Positions 35,201 through 46,173 of a stretch of 64,000 nt of DNA are shown here, one piece after another. A program made the position numbers and the translations under genes. Source of the DNA: Nectonema munidae (Eukaryota > Nematomorpha > Nectonematoida > Nectonematidae); the NCBI GenBank assembly GCA_030549495.1, contig JAUIRK010000897.1:580001-644000 (forward strand), read 5' to 3'. How positions within the stretch are numbered: position 1 is the stretch's first letter; the number at the start of each line of letters is the position of its first letter. The notes beneath the pieces are model-generated. The model was not told the origin of the DNA and searched no databases. It saw nothing but the letters and a program-made list of their open reading frames with translations.

Positions 35201-36792
35201 ACGAATGATTTTTGAGAAAAACAACTTTTGAACTGGGATTGGTTAACAAATGATATTGAGAGTGAATATCTGTTCATATTACATGATGATAAAACGCATG
35301 ATACCGATATAAAGATCTAAGATCATCAAGAAGGTTCTTTAATAGGAAGGTAAAGTCAGTTCTAAATAAATCTTAAAAAAGTTTTTTAGAACACAGGTTG
35401 CACAAAATTAATTTGTGATGAAAGTAGAGCTACTAAGGAAGGATCATCATAGAATGAATATCAATATTACACACTGCATAAAGTATAGAAGAAATAATGG
35501 CGTAGCAAATAAGAACCGATAAAGAATTTGTAGCCAAAACGAAGGAGGTCCTATTGAGATACCTAATTTAGTGACAGGTGAAATATTTTGAGTTAATCAA
35601 ACACTTAAAGTTGGCTTATTAAATGCAAATAATTTGGAAAGAAATACTGCAAGTAGGATTTAATTCGAAGTTTATATATTTGAGATTGATTGATCTTTTT
35701 TACACGTTTAATTGAATTTTCATAAAAAATAAACATCATGCCTAAATTCGACATACTTGAAAATGGACTAAAAATATAAAAAAGTTTGATTTCAATAAAA
35801 ATATTCAATTTTGACATGAGTCGTCATATTCAAATCATACCGAGTATTCCAAGAACGAGTTTTGCTAGCAAGGACACACTCATGTAATAAATAATTTTGT
35901 CCAAATTTATAAGCAAAAATACTCTCGTTGTCAAAATGGGAAGGAACGTTTATGCTTGGAAAAAGAAAGAAGACCTTATGTGGGAAGAATAAAATAATGA
36001 TAATAGACCTGATAAAAGCCAAAAAAAAGCTTACCATTTTATGAGCAATGTGTTGTCCAAAGAGTTTCTTTGATAAGGCGAAATGAACTCTTTGATAATC
36101 GTACAGAGAAAAAGGATGTGAATTTATGTGATGCTTATTGAGTGGAGCCAAATGGCGGAAAAAAATTGACGCCAAAATTCCAACAAAGGCAACAAAGATA
36201 GCGAAGAAGAGAAGAATTGTAAAAAATGGCGCTAATTTGAAAAGCTTGAAAAAAAGTATCGACATATTTTCTTCTTCTTGTTCTCTCAAAGAAAAGGAAT
36301 CTGACTTAGAAAAGGAAGAAAAACTATTTGTTTGATCGAAAGAAGATAATCTTTTGCTGGCAAATAATAATTTGGAATTTTTATTTCTGTTAAAGCTTTC
36401 AAAACTCTGATGGTGTTGCCCTTTGCTGCCTTTATCACTGAATCTATCTTGATAAGCTCTTGACATGGAAGATCGAATTTCATTTTTGTTTATTATTGAT
36501 AAATACTTCAGCATTCTTGATTTTCTATCGTGATTGCTTGGGATAAACCCCGTTGAAAGTGAAAATGAGTGTTTTACAGGGAGATGAGCTTCTTTGTTAA
36601 AAAGAGCAAAAGAATTATTCGGAAGGGATGATTTTTTCGGAACATTAGTATAATCAAAACTTGAATATTTTACAACTGGAAGTGCTTTTTGGCGTTGATA
36701 TAGATTTCTCTTACGTTCCCATAAAAGTAGGGAGTCAGACATTTCAGTGTTACTACTATTATTATAGTTTAGATTTGAGAATTTCGACATAT
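28524..36792 (-). CDS. Torsin-family AAA+ protein, membrane-anchored (TOR4A-like)
   Basis: Two coding exons (36790-36035 and 29222-28524) join in phase 0 across a 6.8-kb intron and predict 484 residues. Residues 1-175 are Ser/Arg/Lys-rich. A single membrane segment lies at about 185-211. The torsin entry motif FGQHIAHKM is at 244-252, the Walker A GGVGVGKS at 276-283, IPFLPLQHKHIKKC (family: IPFLPLEYKHVKMC) at 421-434, and KGCK, the torsin sensor-II cysteine motif, at 473-476. The distance from GQHIA to the HG before the P-loop (27 residues) equals that of human torsins, which supports the direct exon join. Torsins act in the ER and nuclear-envelope lumen. The long N-terminal region plus anchor resembles torsin-4A. 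The Walker B region (CLNIINVEGFEK, 321-332) lacks the usual Asp-Glu pair. The ATG lies 2 bases after a CTGTTCAG acceptor, implying an upstream non-coding exon. Confidence 0.85.
29891..29990. mobile_element. Possible pogo/Tc1-like transposon end
   Basis: ACAGTCAAACCTGTATTCGGACATCAC has the form CAGTCAAACCT... common to Tigger/pogo-type terminal repeats. A block GGTTGCTAAACGAAGGTCGAATAAAC follows. A matching opposite end was not found. Confidence 0.35.
32790..33200 (+). pseudogene. hAT-like transposase C-terminal relic
   Basis: A frame to 33193 contains CPSTTTSVERSFSMLNKLL followed by KISLSICCFISIHMFERL. The family dimerisation motif is (I/A)PxTxxxxERxFSxxxxil. The length and position of the motif fit the hAT end, but there is no clear catalytic portion upstream and no terminal repeats, and the frame begins without an ATG. 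Confidence 0.6.
33384..33480. repeat. Minisatellite, about five units of 20-21 bp
   Basis: Degenerate units of the type ATATGACTAACGATTGCAAAC follow one another (GACTATTGATTGCAAAGAT, ATGACTAACGATAGCAAAC, ATGATTAACGATCACAAAC, GACTAGCGATTGCAAACTT, ATGACTAATGATTG). Divergence among the units suggests an old array. Confidence 0.75.
36035..36792 (-). CDS. Torsin-like gene, exon 1 (anchor and N-terminal region)
   Basis: Two 5' UTR bases then ATG at 36790 open 252 codons ending ATG before GTAAGC (donor at 36034). The N-terminal 175 residues are low-complexity Ser/Lys/Arg. The acidic EQEEEN precedes the hydrophobic segment, then SLYDYQRVHFALSKKLFGQ opens the torsin domain. The N-terminal region looks cytoplasmic or nucleoplasmic if the AAA+ domain is lumenal. 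Confidence 0.85.
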
Positions 36793-38715
36793 CTGAACAG
36801 GAAAAAATCTAAAAAAAAATAATTCTATAAATTTAATTACTTATAATTATAATGGATATTTTAAATTACAATGATAAAAATTACCCGAGAAAACACATCA
36901 AAAGTAAGTTTAATAATAAAAATTAACAAAAACAAAGTCAAAATTTAAATTTCGCATAATACTTTGCTTTATAAGCAACTTTTTTTCAGCGTGCATATGG
37001 CCATATATGATTAAATATTAATGTTAATTGACAGAAATTAATAATGATGTAATAAATTTTAGCAAGGAGTGTCTTGTCTGAAATTGAGAAATTTAAGTCA
37101 CTAAAATGATGCAACGATATTCATAACGACTGAAGCATTACGATAAAAAATGACCACAAGCACTTCGAAGCATTTTGCCGCATTGTGAGGCTATCTTAAC
37201 TCTTTCTAGTCTCTAGATGGATACGGGCCTGTATAGACGACCCAAGCACGACGTATATTTCAAAATATTACCTGACTTGAATAAAACTGATAATAATTCA
37301 ACAAATAAAATGAATGAATAAATTTCCCATACTTTTCAATTGGATTTTACGCTTAGGGCTTATTTCTTATATAAATTATTTTCTTCTAACCCCTCAGGCA
37401 CAATGGGAGAGAAATTGTGTCCCAAAAATCGTCTTCTTTACATAAAAACTCATAAAGAAAGCCTTTCAAAAATGCTGTATGAATTTTCAATTGTGGTGCC
37501 TTACGAAAATATACACCATTGCATGATCAAATCAATAAAATTGAATCTTTCATTATATTCATTCTGCTACATTACCAACTATATGTAATTGTTTATGCTC
37601 GCACACATTCATGTACCGCAAATGTTTATATAAAATTCCTGGCAATTAAAGTTTATTATTCATTCAAAAACATTGCCATGAGACAAATATATTAAAAACA
37701 TGACCTTTATTATGCGTCAATATGTTGATAATTCCCGATCATACAAATCAAATTTACTAAAAAACTTTCTAATGGGGCTTTGTGTGAAACGAAAATTCGA
37801 AATGTAATGTGACAACATATCCTAAAAGTTAAATTCTCATTTGATGAAACTACAAAAAAAAATTATTAATTTTTATAGTTATATTTCCTTGGTAATGGAA
37901 TTTCCACTAAATATGAAAAATAATAAAAACAGCTGATAGGTTTTGAAGAAATATTATGAAGTGTGTTATATTTGTAAAATTCAAGGATGAAGATTCTTTC
38001 GTTGAAATTGGAAAAATAAAATAAAGCATAAACAATTTAATTAATTAATTTGAAAATTTTCAACTTTATTTTAAGTAAAATTATAAAAAAAAATAACAAC
38101 AGAAATTCAATTTTATATTAAATTTTAGAAGCAAGGTATTATAACTTTTAAGTTATGAAAAATACATTTATTTAACAGGATGAATTAAATAAACTAAACT
38201 AATTTAGTTTATGATCGTTGAAATTTCCTAAAATACTTTTCTTTCCTCAAGAAATAGTAGATATCTATATCAAGCAGAGCGTACAAATCTAGCGTGGTTA
38301 TTGTCGCAATGTATACAACTTGATATCAGCTGCTCTTAAGCGATACAGGTAATTATGTTAACAAAATAAATAATGAAATGAATTTTAACCTTTGATATCA
38401 TTCACACTTTTCCATTAAACCTTATGAGCAGAGTTTACGCTTAAAGATCTATGTCATAAATACATTTTTGCACATATTACTAATTTAATTTTGTAAATTT
38501 AAAATATTTTATTAATCTCATAGCACAGTTAATCAGCTGAATCTGTTACAATATATTAAACTGTCAATTTTGAAAACATTATTACAATCATGCTGAGGCT
38601 GTGTTTTTGACTTAACTTAAAGGCGTGGAGTAAGATCGGTTGTATAAAACACAACACGCTCGAGAATGCACAAGCTGGATTTGTCCGACGATTGACTAGT
38701 TTATGTGATAATAAA
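36793..38715. other. Upstream of the torsin gene, little recognised
   Basis: On the minus strand AAGTCAG followed by GTAATATT (near 37272) is a possible donor for a non-coding first exon, and 37140-37270 is somewhat GC-richer, so the promoter may lie there. A frame at 37340-37588 (plus) has no recognised homology. Confidence 0.35.
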
Positions 38716-38719
38716 CATA

Positions 38720-38993
38720 TGATACTTTTCTGTTATCTCTCCCCCCCACCCTAAAAAATTTTTTTTAGTAAGGGATTTACTAAATTACTGCTTCATCAAC
38801 ATTTCTCTGATTATTATATAATATCATTTAGAATTTTTTTAGAGTGGGAAGGAGATAACAGAGATATATAATTTCAATTTATATATATATAAATTTTCCA
38901 AAAATATTCTGTTCTTTCAATTTTAGAAAATATCGTCTGCTTTTTTAAAAAATTTTTATAGTAGGGGGGGGGGGAGATAACAGAAAAGTACAT
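38720..38993. mobile_element. Foldback element with TACTTTTCTGTTATCTC ends
   Basis: The left arm has TACTTTTCTGTTATCTCTCCCCCC and the right arm its reverse complement, GGGGGGAGATAACAGAAAAGTA. An internal third copy, GGGAAGGAGATAACAGAGA, lies near 38848. There is no coding content. Related single ends appear at 10934-10960 and 44464-44488, so this is probably a small MITE family. Confidence 0.65.
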
Positions 38994-40179
38994 TTATTTT
39001 TTTCTTATTACTATTATAGAATATTTTAAATAAATATACAACTAGATTGATATTGTTATAAATTATGAAATATAGCCAAACATTTTTTTTCATCCAGAAG
39101 GCACAATTAGAATACAAGATCATCGAATATCAAAGAAGTAAAGATATAAAAACTGTTTACAGGACATTGAATTTTCCAATTTTTATTGAAATATATTTGG
39201 TAAAGTTGAATTGAAGTTATATTCAAGACAACCCGAAAAAAGCTTTATTCTTAGGAATCTAGAGATAACTTACCTATATTAATTTGTTTACAAAAAATAG
39301 GGAATCAAATCTTTTTTCTCCTTTCAAATAAAGTTTTTTACAATTTTACTTTCAAATTTAAAGAAAATTTAGACAAACTCGTGCGAAAAATTAAAAAAAT
39401 AAATTCTATTTCACAATTTAAAAAGATTTTATTTAAAATTTAATATCTGAAGACAATCAAAATAAAATATGATATGGCACAAAAACAAAATTAAAGAAAA
39501 ATATTATTTGCATAAATGGTTGAAGAAAAGTTCCTAGGAATCGCTTGAATTCACAACCATCTTGTATTAAAAAATAAAAATAAGCAAAAAATCAGTACGC
39601 ACATTTATGAATGAAAATAAGACAAATAATTTTTGATCTTACATTTAATATCATATACAGTGCTACCGGGTTCCCTTAATTGCCAATTAAATTCTGACTT
39701 AATTTACTCTCTTTTTTCCAAAAAGGCTACTTTTGTTTAAAACTAAATTGACTCTTCTAACCATGATTATCAAATAATTGATGCCTTGAGAGCTTGATGA
39801 AGAAATTATATATATTCTTACTTCATTCACGTTGTGTCATTTCTTTACGTCCTCTAGAACGACTCAAAAATTCTATACCTAGAAAGGCTATACTGGTCAA
39901 TTGCCCTGGTCATTCATTTGCCATTAAATCAATTATACTGCATTTAATTTATATATAATTTTTTTACATTATAAAAATATGAAATACTTGTTATCTACCA
40001 TATAGTATATAAGTTGTTTGATGCGCTACACATATTTAAACCACCTATGATGGTTGATAGACAATTACACATCACCCTACATCTACTATATAAAGTTTAT
40101 TTTTAAAATATAATTTTTTTCAATGTGTCCAAAGAACAAAATTTTTAGTCAGATATATTTTTTTCCTTCTTGTTTCATT
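38994..40179. other. AT-rich sequence, nothing recognised
   Basis: No gene or repeat structure recognised. Confidence 0.45.
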
Positions 40180-40193
40180 GAATAGTTTATTTA

Positions 40194-40248
40194 GCCTGCT
40201 TTTGAATTCAAGGAAATCTACAAGCTGCGACAACAAGAACAAGAACAA
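40194..40248 (+). mobile_element. Tiny retroposon insertion with 14-bp target duplication
   Basis: Fifty-five bases ending in a CAACAAGAACAAGAACAA tail lie between two copies of GAATAGTTTATTTA (40180-40193 and 40249-40262). Target duplication plus CAA-rich tail indicates a severely 5'-truncated non-LTR insertion in plus orientation. It shares short blocks with the insertion at 46072-46162. Confidence 0.65.
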
Positions 40249-40283
40249 GAATAGTTTATTTAATTTCTAATAATATTTCAATT

Positions 40284-40930
40284 ATGACGTGGAAAATGCC
40301 TGACAAAAACTTAGATGAAAAAATAAGTTCTATTAAAGAAAATGATGACTCTGTTTCTTATGCAAACAATTTTTCAGAATTATATGAAGATACAAATTTT
40401 CAAAATAATATGACTATGGAATGTTGTAGTTGTAAATCATCTGATGAAAGTGAAATTAGTGGTGAAAGTGATAAAGAAATTTTAAATGATGACTTTCAAA
40501 GTAAAAATGGTGTACTTTGGAGTTTATCTTTTCCAAAAATTCAAGGAAGAATAAGTTCTAAAAACATAACACAACCAAAAGGTGGTGTAACAATTTTTAT
40601 TTTAAAAAGGTTTAAGAATTCGATTGACATTTTTCTAAAGTTGATAGGATGTAAAATAATTGAGTTTAATGTAAAGATGACTAACAAAAAGGCTACTAAA
40701 GAAAATAGTGACTTCAGAATAAATCTTGATGACTTGTAAGCCATTTTTGGTTTGTGTATTATACGAGGAGTTGTGCAAAGAAGATCAGAGCCTTTGGATA
40801 CTTTTTGGGAAAACACTTATGGAAGAAAAATATTCAATAATACAATGCCACGAGATAAATTCAAAAATTTTCTGAAATATATCAGATTTGACGAAGAAAA
40901 ATCAAAAAATAAGAAGAAAGGAGAGGAATA
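40284..40930 (+). pseudogene. piggyBac transposase, N-terminal part only
   Basis: ATG at 40284 opens 151 codons: an acidic region with a CCSCKSSDESE stretch, then LWSLSFPKIQGRISSKNI, KGGVTIFILKRFKNSIDIFL and FNVKMTNKKA, with a stop at 40737-40739 in DDL-stop-AIFG. The frame then continues as IIRGVVQRRSEPLDTFWE, YGRKIFNNTMPRDKF and KYIRFDEE to about 40930. These are the N-terminal piggyBac blocks in order. The DDE region is absent, probably displaced by the retroelement fossil that follows. Confidence 0.7.
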
Positions 40931-41199
40931 AACTTGCTCCAATTTGTGAGGTTTGGATAATAACCTGAAATCATTTGAAAAGCACGTACTCTTTAGAAAA
41001 TTCAACTAAATGTTGTACTTTTAATTTTATAAAATGGTCAATTGACCAATTTAGCCGTTCTAGGGTTAAAATCATTAAAAAGCTTTTCTCCTTTATTGGC
41101 GTGGTGACAGCGATGGGATACAAATATAATCATGAGGTTAAGACCTCCAAGCCATGGTCACTTTGAGAAAAGGAATCTTTGTCATCCTTATCCAACTTG

Positions 41200-43600
41200 C
41201 AATCTAATCTACTATTTCATCTCTCTTTGAGTCCAGAATTTTCGTGTCTGGTGGAAACTTCATGGGAAGCACATCCAATAAAAATCATGGCTTACTTGAC
41301 GACTAAGAAGGTATTCCTGTTGGTCAAAGAAAAAAACAAGTGTTAAAATTACGAGGACTTTTAACGTCTGTGAAAATAAAGAAAAGAATTTTGGCTACTA
41401 TAATAATAAAAACTATAAAGATTTCGGTAAAAATAAATATATGAAAAATAATGAAAAATTATGTATTTTTTGCAAAAGAAATGGTCGTTCATTTTTAGGC
41501 CATGATATTGCTCATTTACCGAATAAAGACAGAGCTGAAATTTCAAGAGCTTTCCAAATTTCCTCAAATAAACTCAATCCCATTGAAGATTCTTCAATCA
41601 AATAAAATTAGAAGCTTCGGAAAAAGATGTAATTTTAAAAGTTGTCTGTGGAATTTCAACTTATTAGAATGGTTTTTGCGATCTTACACCTTGCCGCTTA
41701 ATCATTGATACTGGAGCTCTCTTCCATCATAACTCTATCATTCATAAAAAATTGAAATTCAGCAGATAAATATATTCTCCCGATATGTGAGGAAATTACT
41801 TTGGATTTGAACATAAAGTATATTAATGTTAGCACTTGTGTTTGAAAATATGGAGTATGACATACTTGCGGGCATACCCTTTGCAAAGCAAATTACATCA
41901 AAGATGAAATTATTAGCATTAGAAGCTCGGCAAGTTCTTCCAATAGCAACACAAAATCATACATGTTCCCTTGGAGCCAAGAATATAAAGAAGTTCAGAA
42001 AAAGGCTGGATAATCAGTTTTTCATAAATGTAATAAATGATACTATAAAGATACATAATGATTGAAGCGTACCTATTGTCCTCAATAAAAATTAAGACAT
42101 AGCCATGGTTCATCATACATTTGAACCAAAATAGAAAATTATAAAAAACGAAGTTAAGCAATATATAATACATTCAAAAAAAAATTCTATTTATCCTGAT
42201 GACCTGCTCTCTAATAAAGAAAATCTCATGTTTGAAAAGATACATCTAAAAGAATTTTTTGCTGCATCGTACGTTCTTATATTCAATGATATTTTATACA
42301 TGCAAGCACTTTCTGTCTTTCTAATGAAATATCTATTTTGTCTATACGTGAATTGCACTTTTTATTTGATAACCAGCATTGTACTCTGTCTCTGCAATAT
42401 TTCCTTATGCTTCCTTGCCAAAAAGAAGGATTGGGAAAGATGACGAGATTTTACTACACACACTTATGCTTATAAAGAATCTATCATGCTCTTCAAATTC
42501 TATTTTACACTTCAATTGTTGAAAATATTTCCAACGTTCACTTCATACACGGATTCAGCAACATTAGCAATTCACATATATAAACTCTTCACTTCTCTTC
42601 TACTCAAGGAATATATTAAAGATTTTTATTTAATTTTATATCTGTGAATTTCTTCATCTTATCCAAGTGTGTTAGCTTCTGTCGAATCTAACTTCTTTTT
42701 ACATTGTTCATAAGGCTCTTCCAAAGAGGGTGGTGCTTCCCAATTTGTAGACATTCTGCAGTTATAAAAAAAACTCAAGAAGGAGGAACCACTCTAGGCT
42801 ACCATGATATCAGAAGTGAGCTTTAAAGATTTGTTAAACACAGAAAATAAGAATGAATTTTCAATTGGTTATACTCTCCACTTAAGGATGCCATTAACCA
42901 TTAACTTAAGGGCGTGTGTTAATGATAATGAATGACTGTGAAATTCCTTCATTATCATTAACACTAACCAAAATTTAATTAGTTATAGTTAGGAAGGAAT
43001 GTTAGTTTAATATTTTTTTTAAAAAGCGTTGTCGTCTTAAATTTTTTTAAATTGCCAAAACCAGCTTGCCTTCTATAAGAAAAGAATTTCCAAGCAGATT
43101 CAGAGTAGGACCTTAGGTTATTGAAACAATAAACCTAAATATACTCACTAGCATAGACAATACATTATGAAAAGGTTTAGAATTTTATAGATGATGTTAT
43201 AATCTATATTTTTATTATTTGTGTTGAAAAACTTTTCAAATTCTTACTTCTCACGTTATAATATTCAAGTAAATTGATATTTTGAAATTTAAAGAGTAGT
43301 TCTCTAATTTTTTTTTAAATTTATGACTTAAAATACTATAAGCCGCCCAGACCTTATACAGCCAAGGGGGAATGTAATATTCTGAGAAATTATTTGAAAA
43401 GTGTTCAGGCAAAAAAAGAACATATGATATTTTATCATAAAGGTTCTTTTTGTTTTTAAATCAAATCTAATGAAAATGCTAATTAGAATGAACATAACTC
43501 TTGTCATAGCTGAAATCAAAAAAAGTTCGCAAAAGTTGCTTGAAGAGAAATATTGAGCATGAATGCATTGCTTTCTAGATTGTCCCATATTAAGTAAGCA
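41200..43600 (+). mobile_element. LTR-type retrotransposon fossil
   Basis: Plus-strand remnants appear in the usual order. A Gag-like portion with a zinc-knuckle-like stretch lies at about 41340-41600, a retropepsin-like portion with a DTGA motif at about 41700-41900, and an integrase C-terminal-like portion at about 43050-43200. A purine-rich tract followed by TGTAATATTC near 43365-43375 may start a terminal repeat, but no matching 5' copy was found. The element is heavily broken, with many breaks, and AT-rich like the host, so it is probably old. A family beyond LTR type is not assigned. Confidence 0.5.
42917..42963. repeat. 16-base perfect inverted repeat
   Basis: TGTTAATGATAATGAA (42917-42932) and its exact complement (42948-42963) flank a 15-base loop. 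It lies inside the LTR-type fossil region. Confidence 0.8.
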
Positions 43601-46060
43601 ACCGAAGTAAATCAGAATGGTCTTAAAAATTCAGCACCATTTGTAGCACTTGGAGAAGTCATATTAACCCTTAAATTCTGTTGAGAAAACCTTGATTGGA
43701 TCTACTAAGGGTCCAAAATTATTCTTGTAGCAACCGTTGATTGTGAACAAAGATAAAATTCAGTATTATAAATGGTATATGCGTGTAGTTCGAAGAGTGA
43801 GAATATGAAGATCTGAGAGAATTGAGCGTTTGCAAAAAGTTTTTTCAATGAATGTATGTGGTTAGTCAAATAAAGCATAAATGACGTTGACACTTTTAAT
43901 TTCAAAGCTTTGAGAAAAAAATCTATTAATAAGGCCAGAGGCGATAGTACGGTATTCATCATTATGCCATTTTGTTCTTGCTATAAATTTAATACTTTTC
44001 CTTTATAAAATACCTTATGTTGTATCGTACAATAACACAAATTTTGCATATAATACATATACTTGAATACTCTTTATAAAATCCTGCTATCAAAATGTAA
44101 ATCCTTCGTTAAAGAGAGGAAATTAGTTCAGCATCATGCGTGATATTTACAATATAAGCTCCTATATAAAATAAGCATGAGGTAGACAACCAACCTAAAA
44201 CAAGCGTGCTTAAAATCAAAAGTTTTCCTCCTATACTTTGAAGTATTTCAGAGAAAAGCTTTGAAAATGGAGTGATTACATGCCTGTCCTAATTGTTTAT
44301 ATTTGAAAAACCAAGCCAAATTCAGAGCTATCTTTATGAAAAGTGCGCTGTTTGTTTCTCGGACTTGTTTTTTATTTATAAAATAAATCGTGTCGAAGTA
44401 AAGTGAATATTCGATTGAAGAATGTCTTGCTCATCATCACACAAAATATGTTTTTGACTCAGTAGGGGAGGGAGATTATACCAGAAAACTTGTGCTACTA
44501 AATTTATGATGTATTTCTAAAAATCTCTGCGTTCTCAGGGCAAATTTCTCCACTCCCCTGACTCTAACCATGGAGGAAAAAATTAACTGGTCGAGTCCAA
44601 AATTCGCGCCACTTTAAAATAAATTTTTTTGAAACTGTACTTTTTTGTTTAAAAAAGACACCAAATTTTAAATAAGGAGAATTATATTTGGGGGGGGGGG
44701 GGGTAAAAATGAAGTACCATATTCAAAAATTGACTACTTTAACATTTGAATTGTCAGTTAAGGAACAAATTGGTCTTTCGCTTCAATTTTGCTAAATTTA
44801 ATATTTTTTTTTTAGTTTATTATTTTCTCATTCAAAATTAGATAGGTCAGTTTGTTATTTTAATGTTGCTTGTTTGGGCAGTTTTAGGTTCTTAACTTGA
44901 ATTGAAAAAAACCTACTCGTTTTTGACATAAAACTTTTGAGAAAATTTTTCTAAGTACCCATGAATTATTATACTACCTTCCATATTAAAATTAAATTAT
45001 CCATATTCTGGACCTAACCCTTTCATATATTGGTCAGCTAAGTTTCTAAATACAGCAAACAAAAGCTATAAATGTAAAAAAAACTGAACATGACATTTCA
45101 TACCAAAATTTCGCAATGAAACTATCTTGCCTATTTTTCCTATTTTGCACCAATCAAACCCTTTGGTTATTATGAGTGACTAATTAAAAACTGATTAATT
45201 AAAAATAAAGGAATTTTTATGGAAATAGTAGTTAATTGTTTTAACGTAACTCATCCTGAACCTTCTGAACTCATATCACTTATGAATATAATATTATCAA
45301 TGGAAAGAAATGTAAGGCTTTCTTACGAAGTAGCATGATTGTAAATTAATTAACAATAAATTTGTTAACATAATTAACGCAAAGTACAAGAAATGCTGAT
45401 CTAATTAGGATGAACATTCGTTTCTTAAGGTAGAAATTGATCAACTTTCACAAAGTGCTTACTTAAATGGTCACAAGAAGTAAATGAATGTATTTACCTG
45501 TTATATTTTCACCTATTTCATACGGAAAGTTCACACCAAAAATAGGAACGCCAAATGAGTGTTTAATGTTGTAAGTGATTCTGAATATTTCGTTAGTACG
45601 CTAATGGTTCCTCAAACTAATTTAAAAGCAAAGCAAAATAGGCGTTAATTTGACATTGATTTTTCTAAAACGTGTTCTTTTTTGGGTATACAATTAATGA
45701 AGAGATATCATAGTTTACCAAAAATCAGGCGTTATTAGTTATTTCTGTTGCCTATATAGATTCAGTTGGGTATGACTTTTAATCGATTCGTGCAAATGAA
45801 AATTCTTTACATTTTAGCGATAATAGTTTTGAGGAAAATAGGTATATTAATCATCATGGTTCTGCTTATGAAGATAACCTGTATTCAGAAAAAAAATGTA
45901 TAGACGAAAGGATGGTAAAATTTAAAAGACGCAATATAATTAAACAGTGTGTTAGGCCAAACCTATTAAGTAATGTTTCAAAATTTGTCCTTTAGCCTTG
46001 GTTTAGTATACATTTGAATCCTTACATTTGAGAAACAGAAGTGAGTGATTGTGAATTAGG
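43601..46060. other. AT-rich sequence with a G homopolymer
   Basis: A G run at about 44689-44703 and a block AGGGGAGGGAGATTATACCAG at 44464 recall the ends of the small G-run elements. No gene recognised. Confidence 0.4.
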
Positions 46061-46071
46061 AGAACTTGTAG

Positions 46072-46162
46072 TTGTTGTTGTTGTGGTTCCTCAGGCTCTT
46101 TCATTCAAGGAAGCCTGCACCAAGCAAGAAATGCACCACATTGACTGGGCCCAGCCATAGTT
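46072..46162 (-). mobile_element. Short retroposon insertion with 11-bp target duplication
   Basis: The segment lies between AGAACTTGTAG at 46061-46071 and 46163-46173. On the minus strand it ends GAGGAACCACAACAACAACAA, a CAA-repeat tail, and is GC-richer than its flanks. This is a 5'-truncated LINE or SINE end. Confidence 0.65.
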
Positions 46163-46173
46163 AGAACTTGTAG

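Larger units (their letters stand above)
29223..36034. other. Torsin intron, mostly AT-rich
   Basis: Apart from the pogo-like end, hAT relic and minisatellite listed separately, no structure was recognised. A short imperfect palindrome AAAATTCTCGCGAGCGAATTTT lies near 33564-33585. The frame at 29488-29270 just upstream of exon 2 was tested as an extra exon and does not fit, since the torsin motif spacing is already satisfied without it. Confidence 0.5.
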
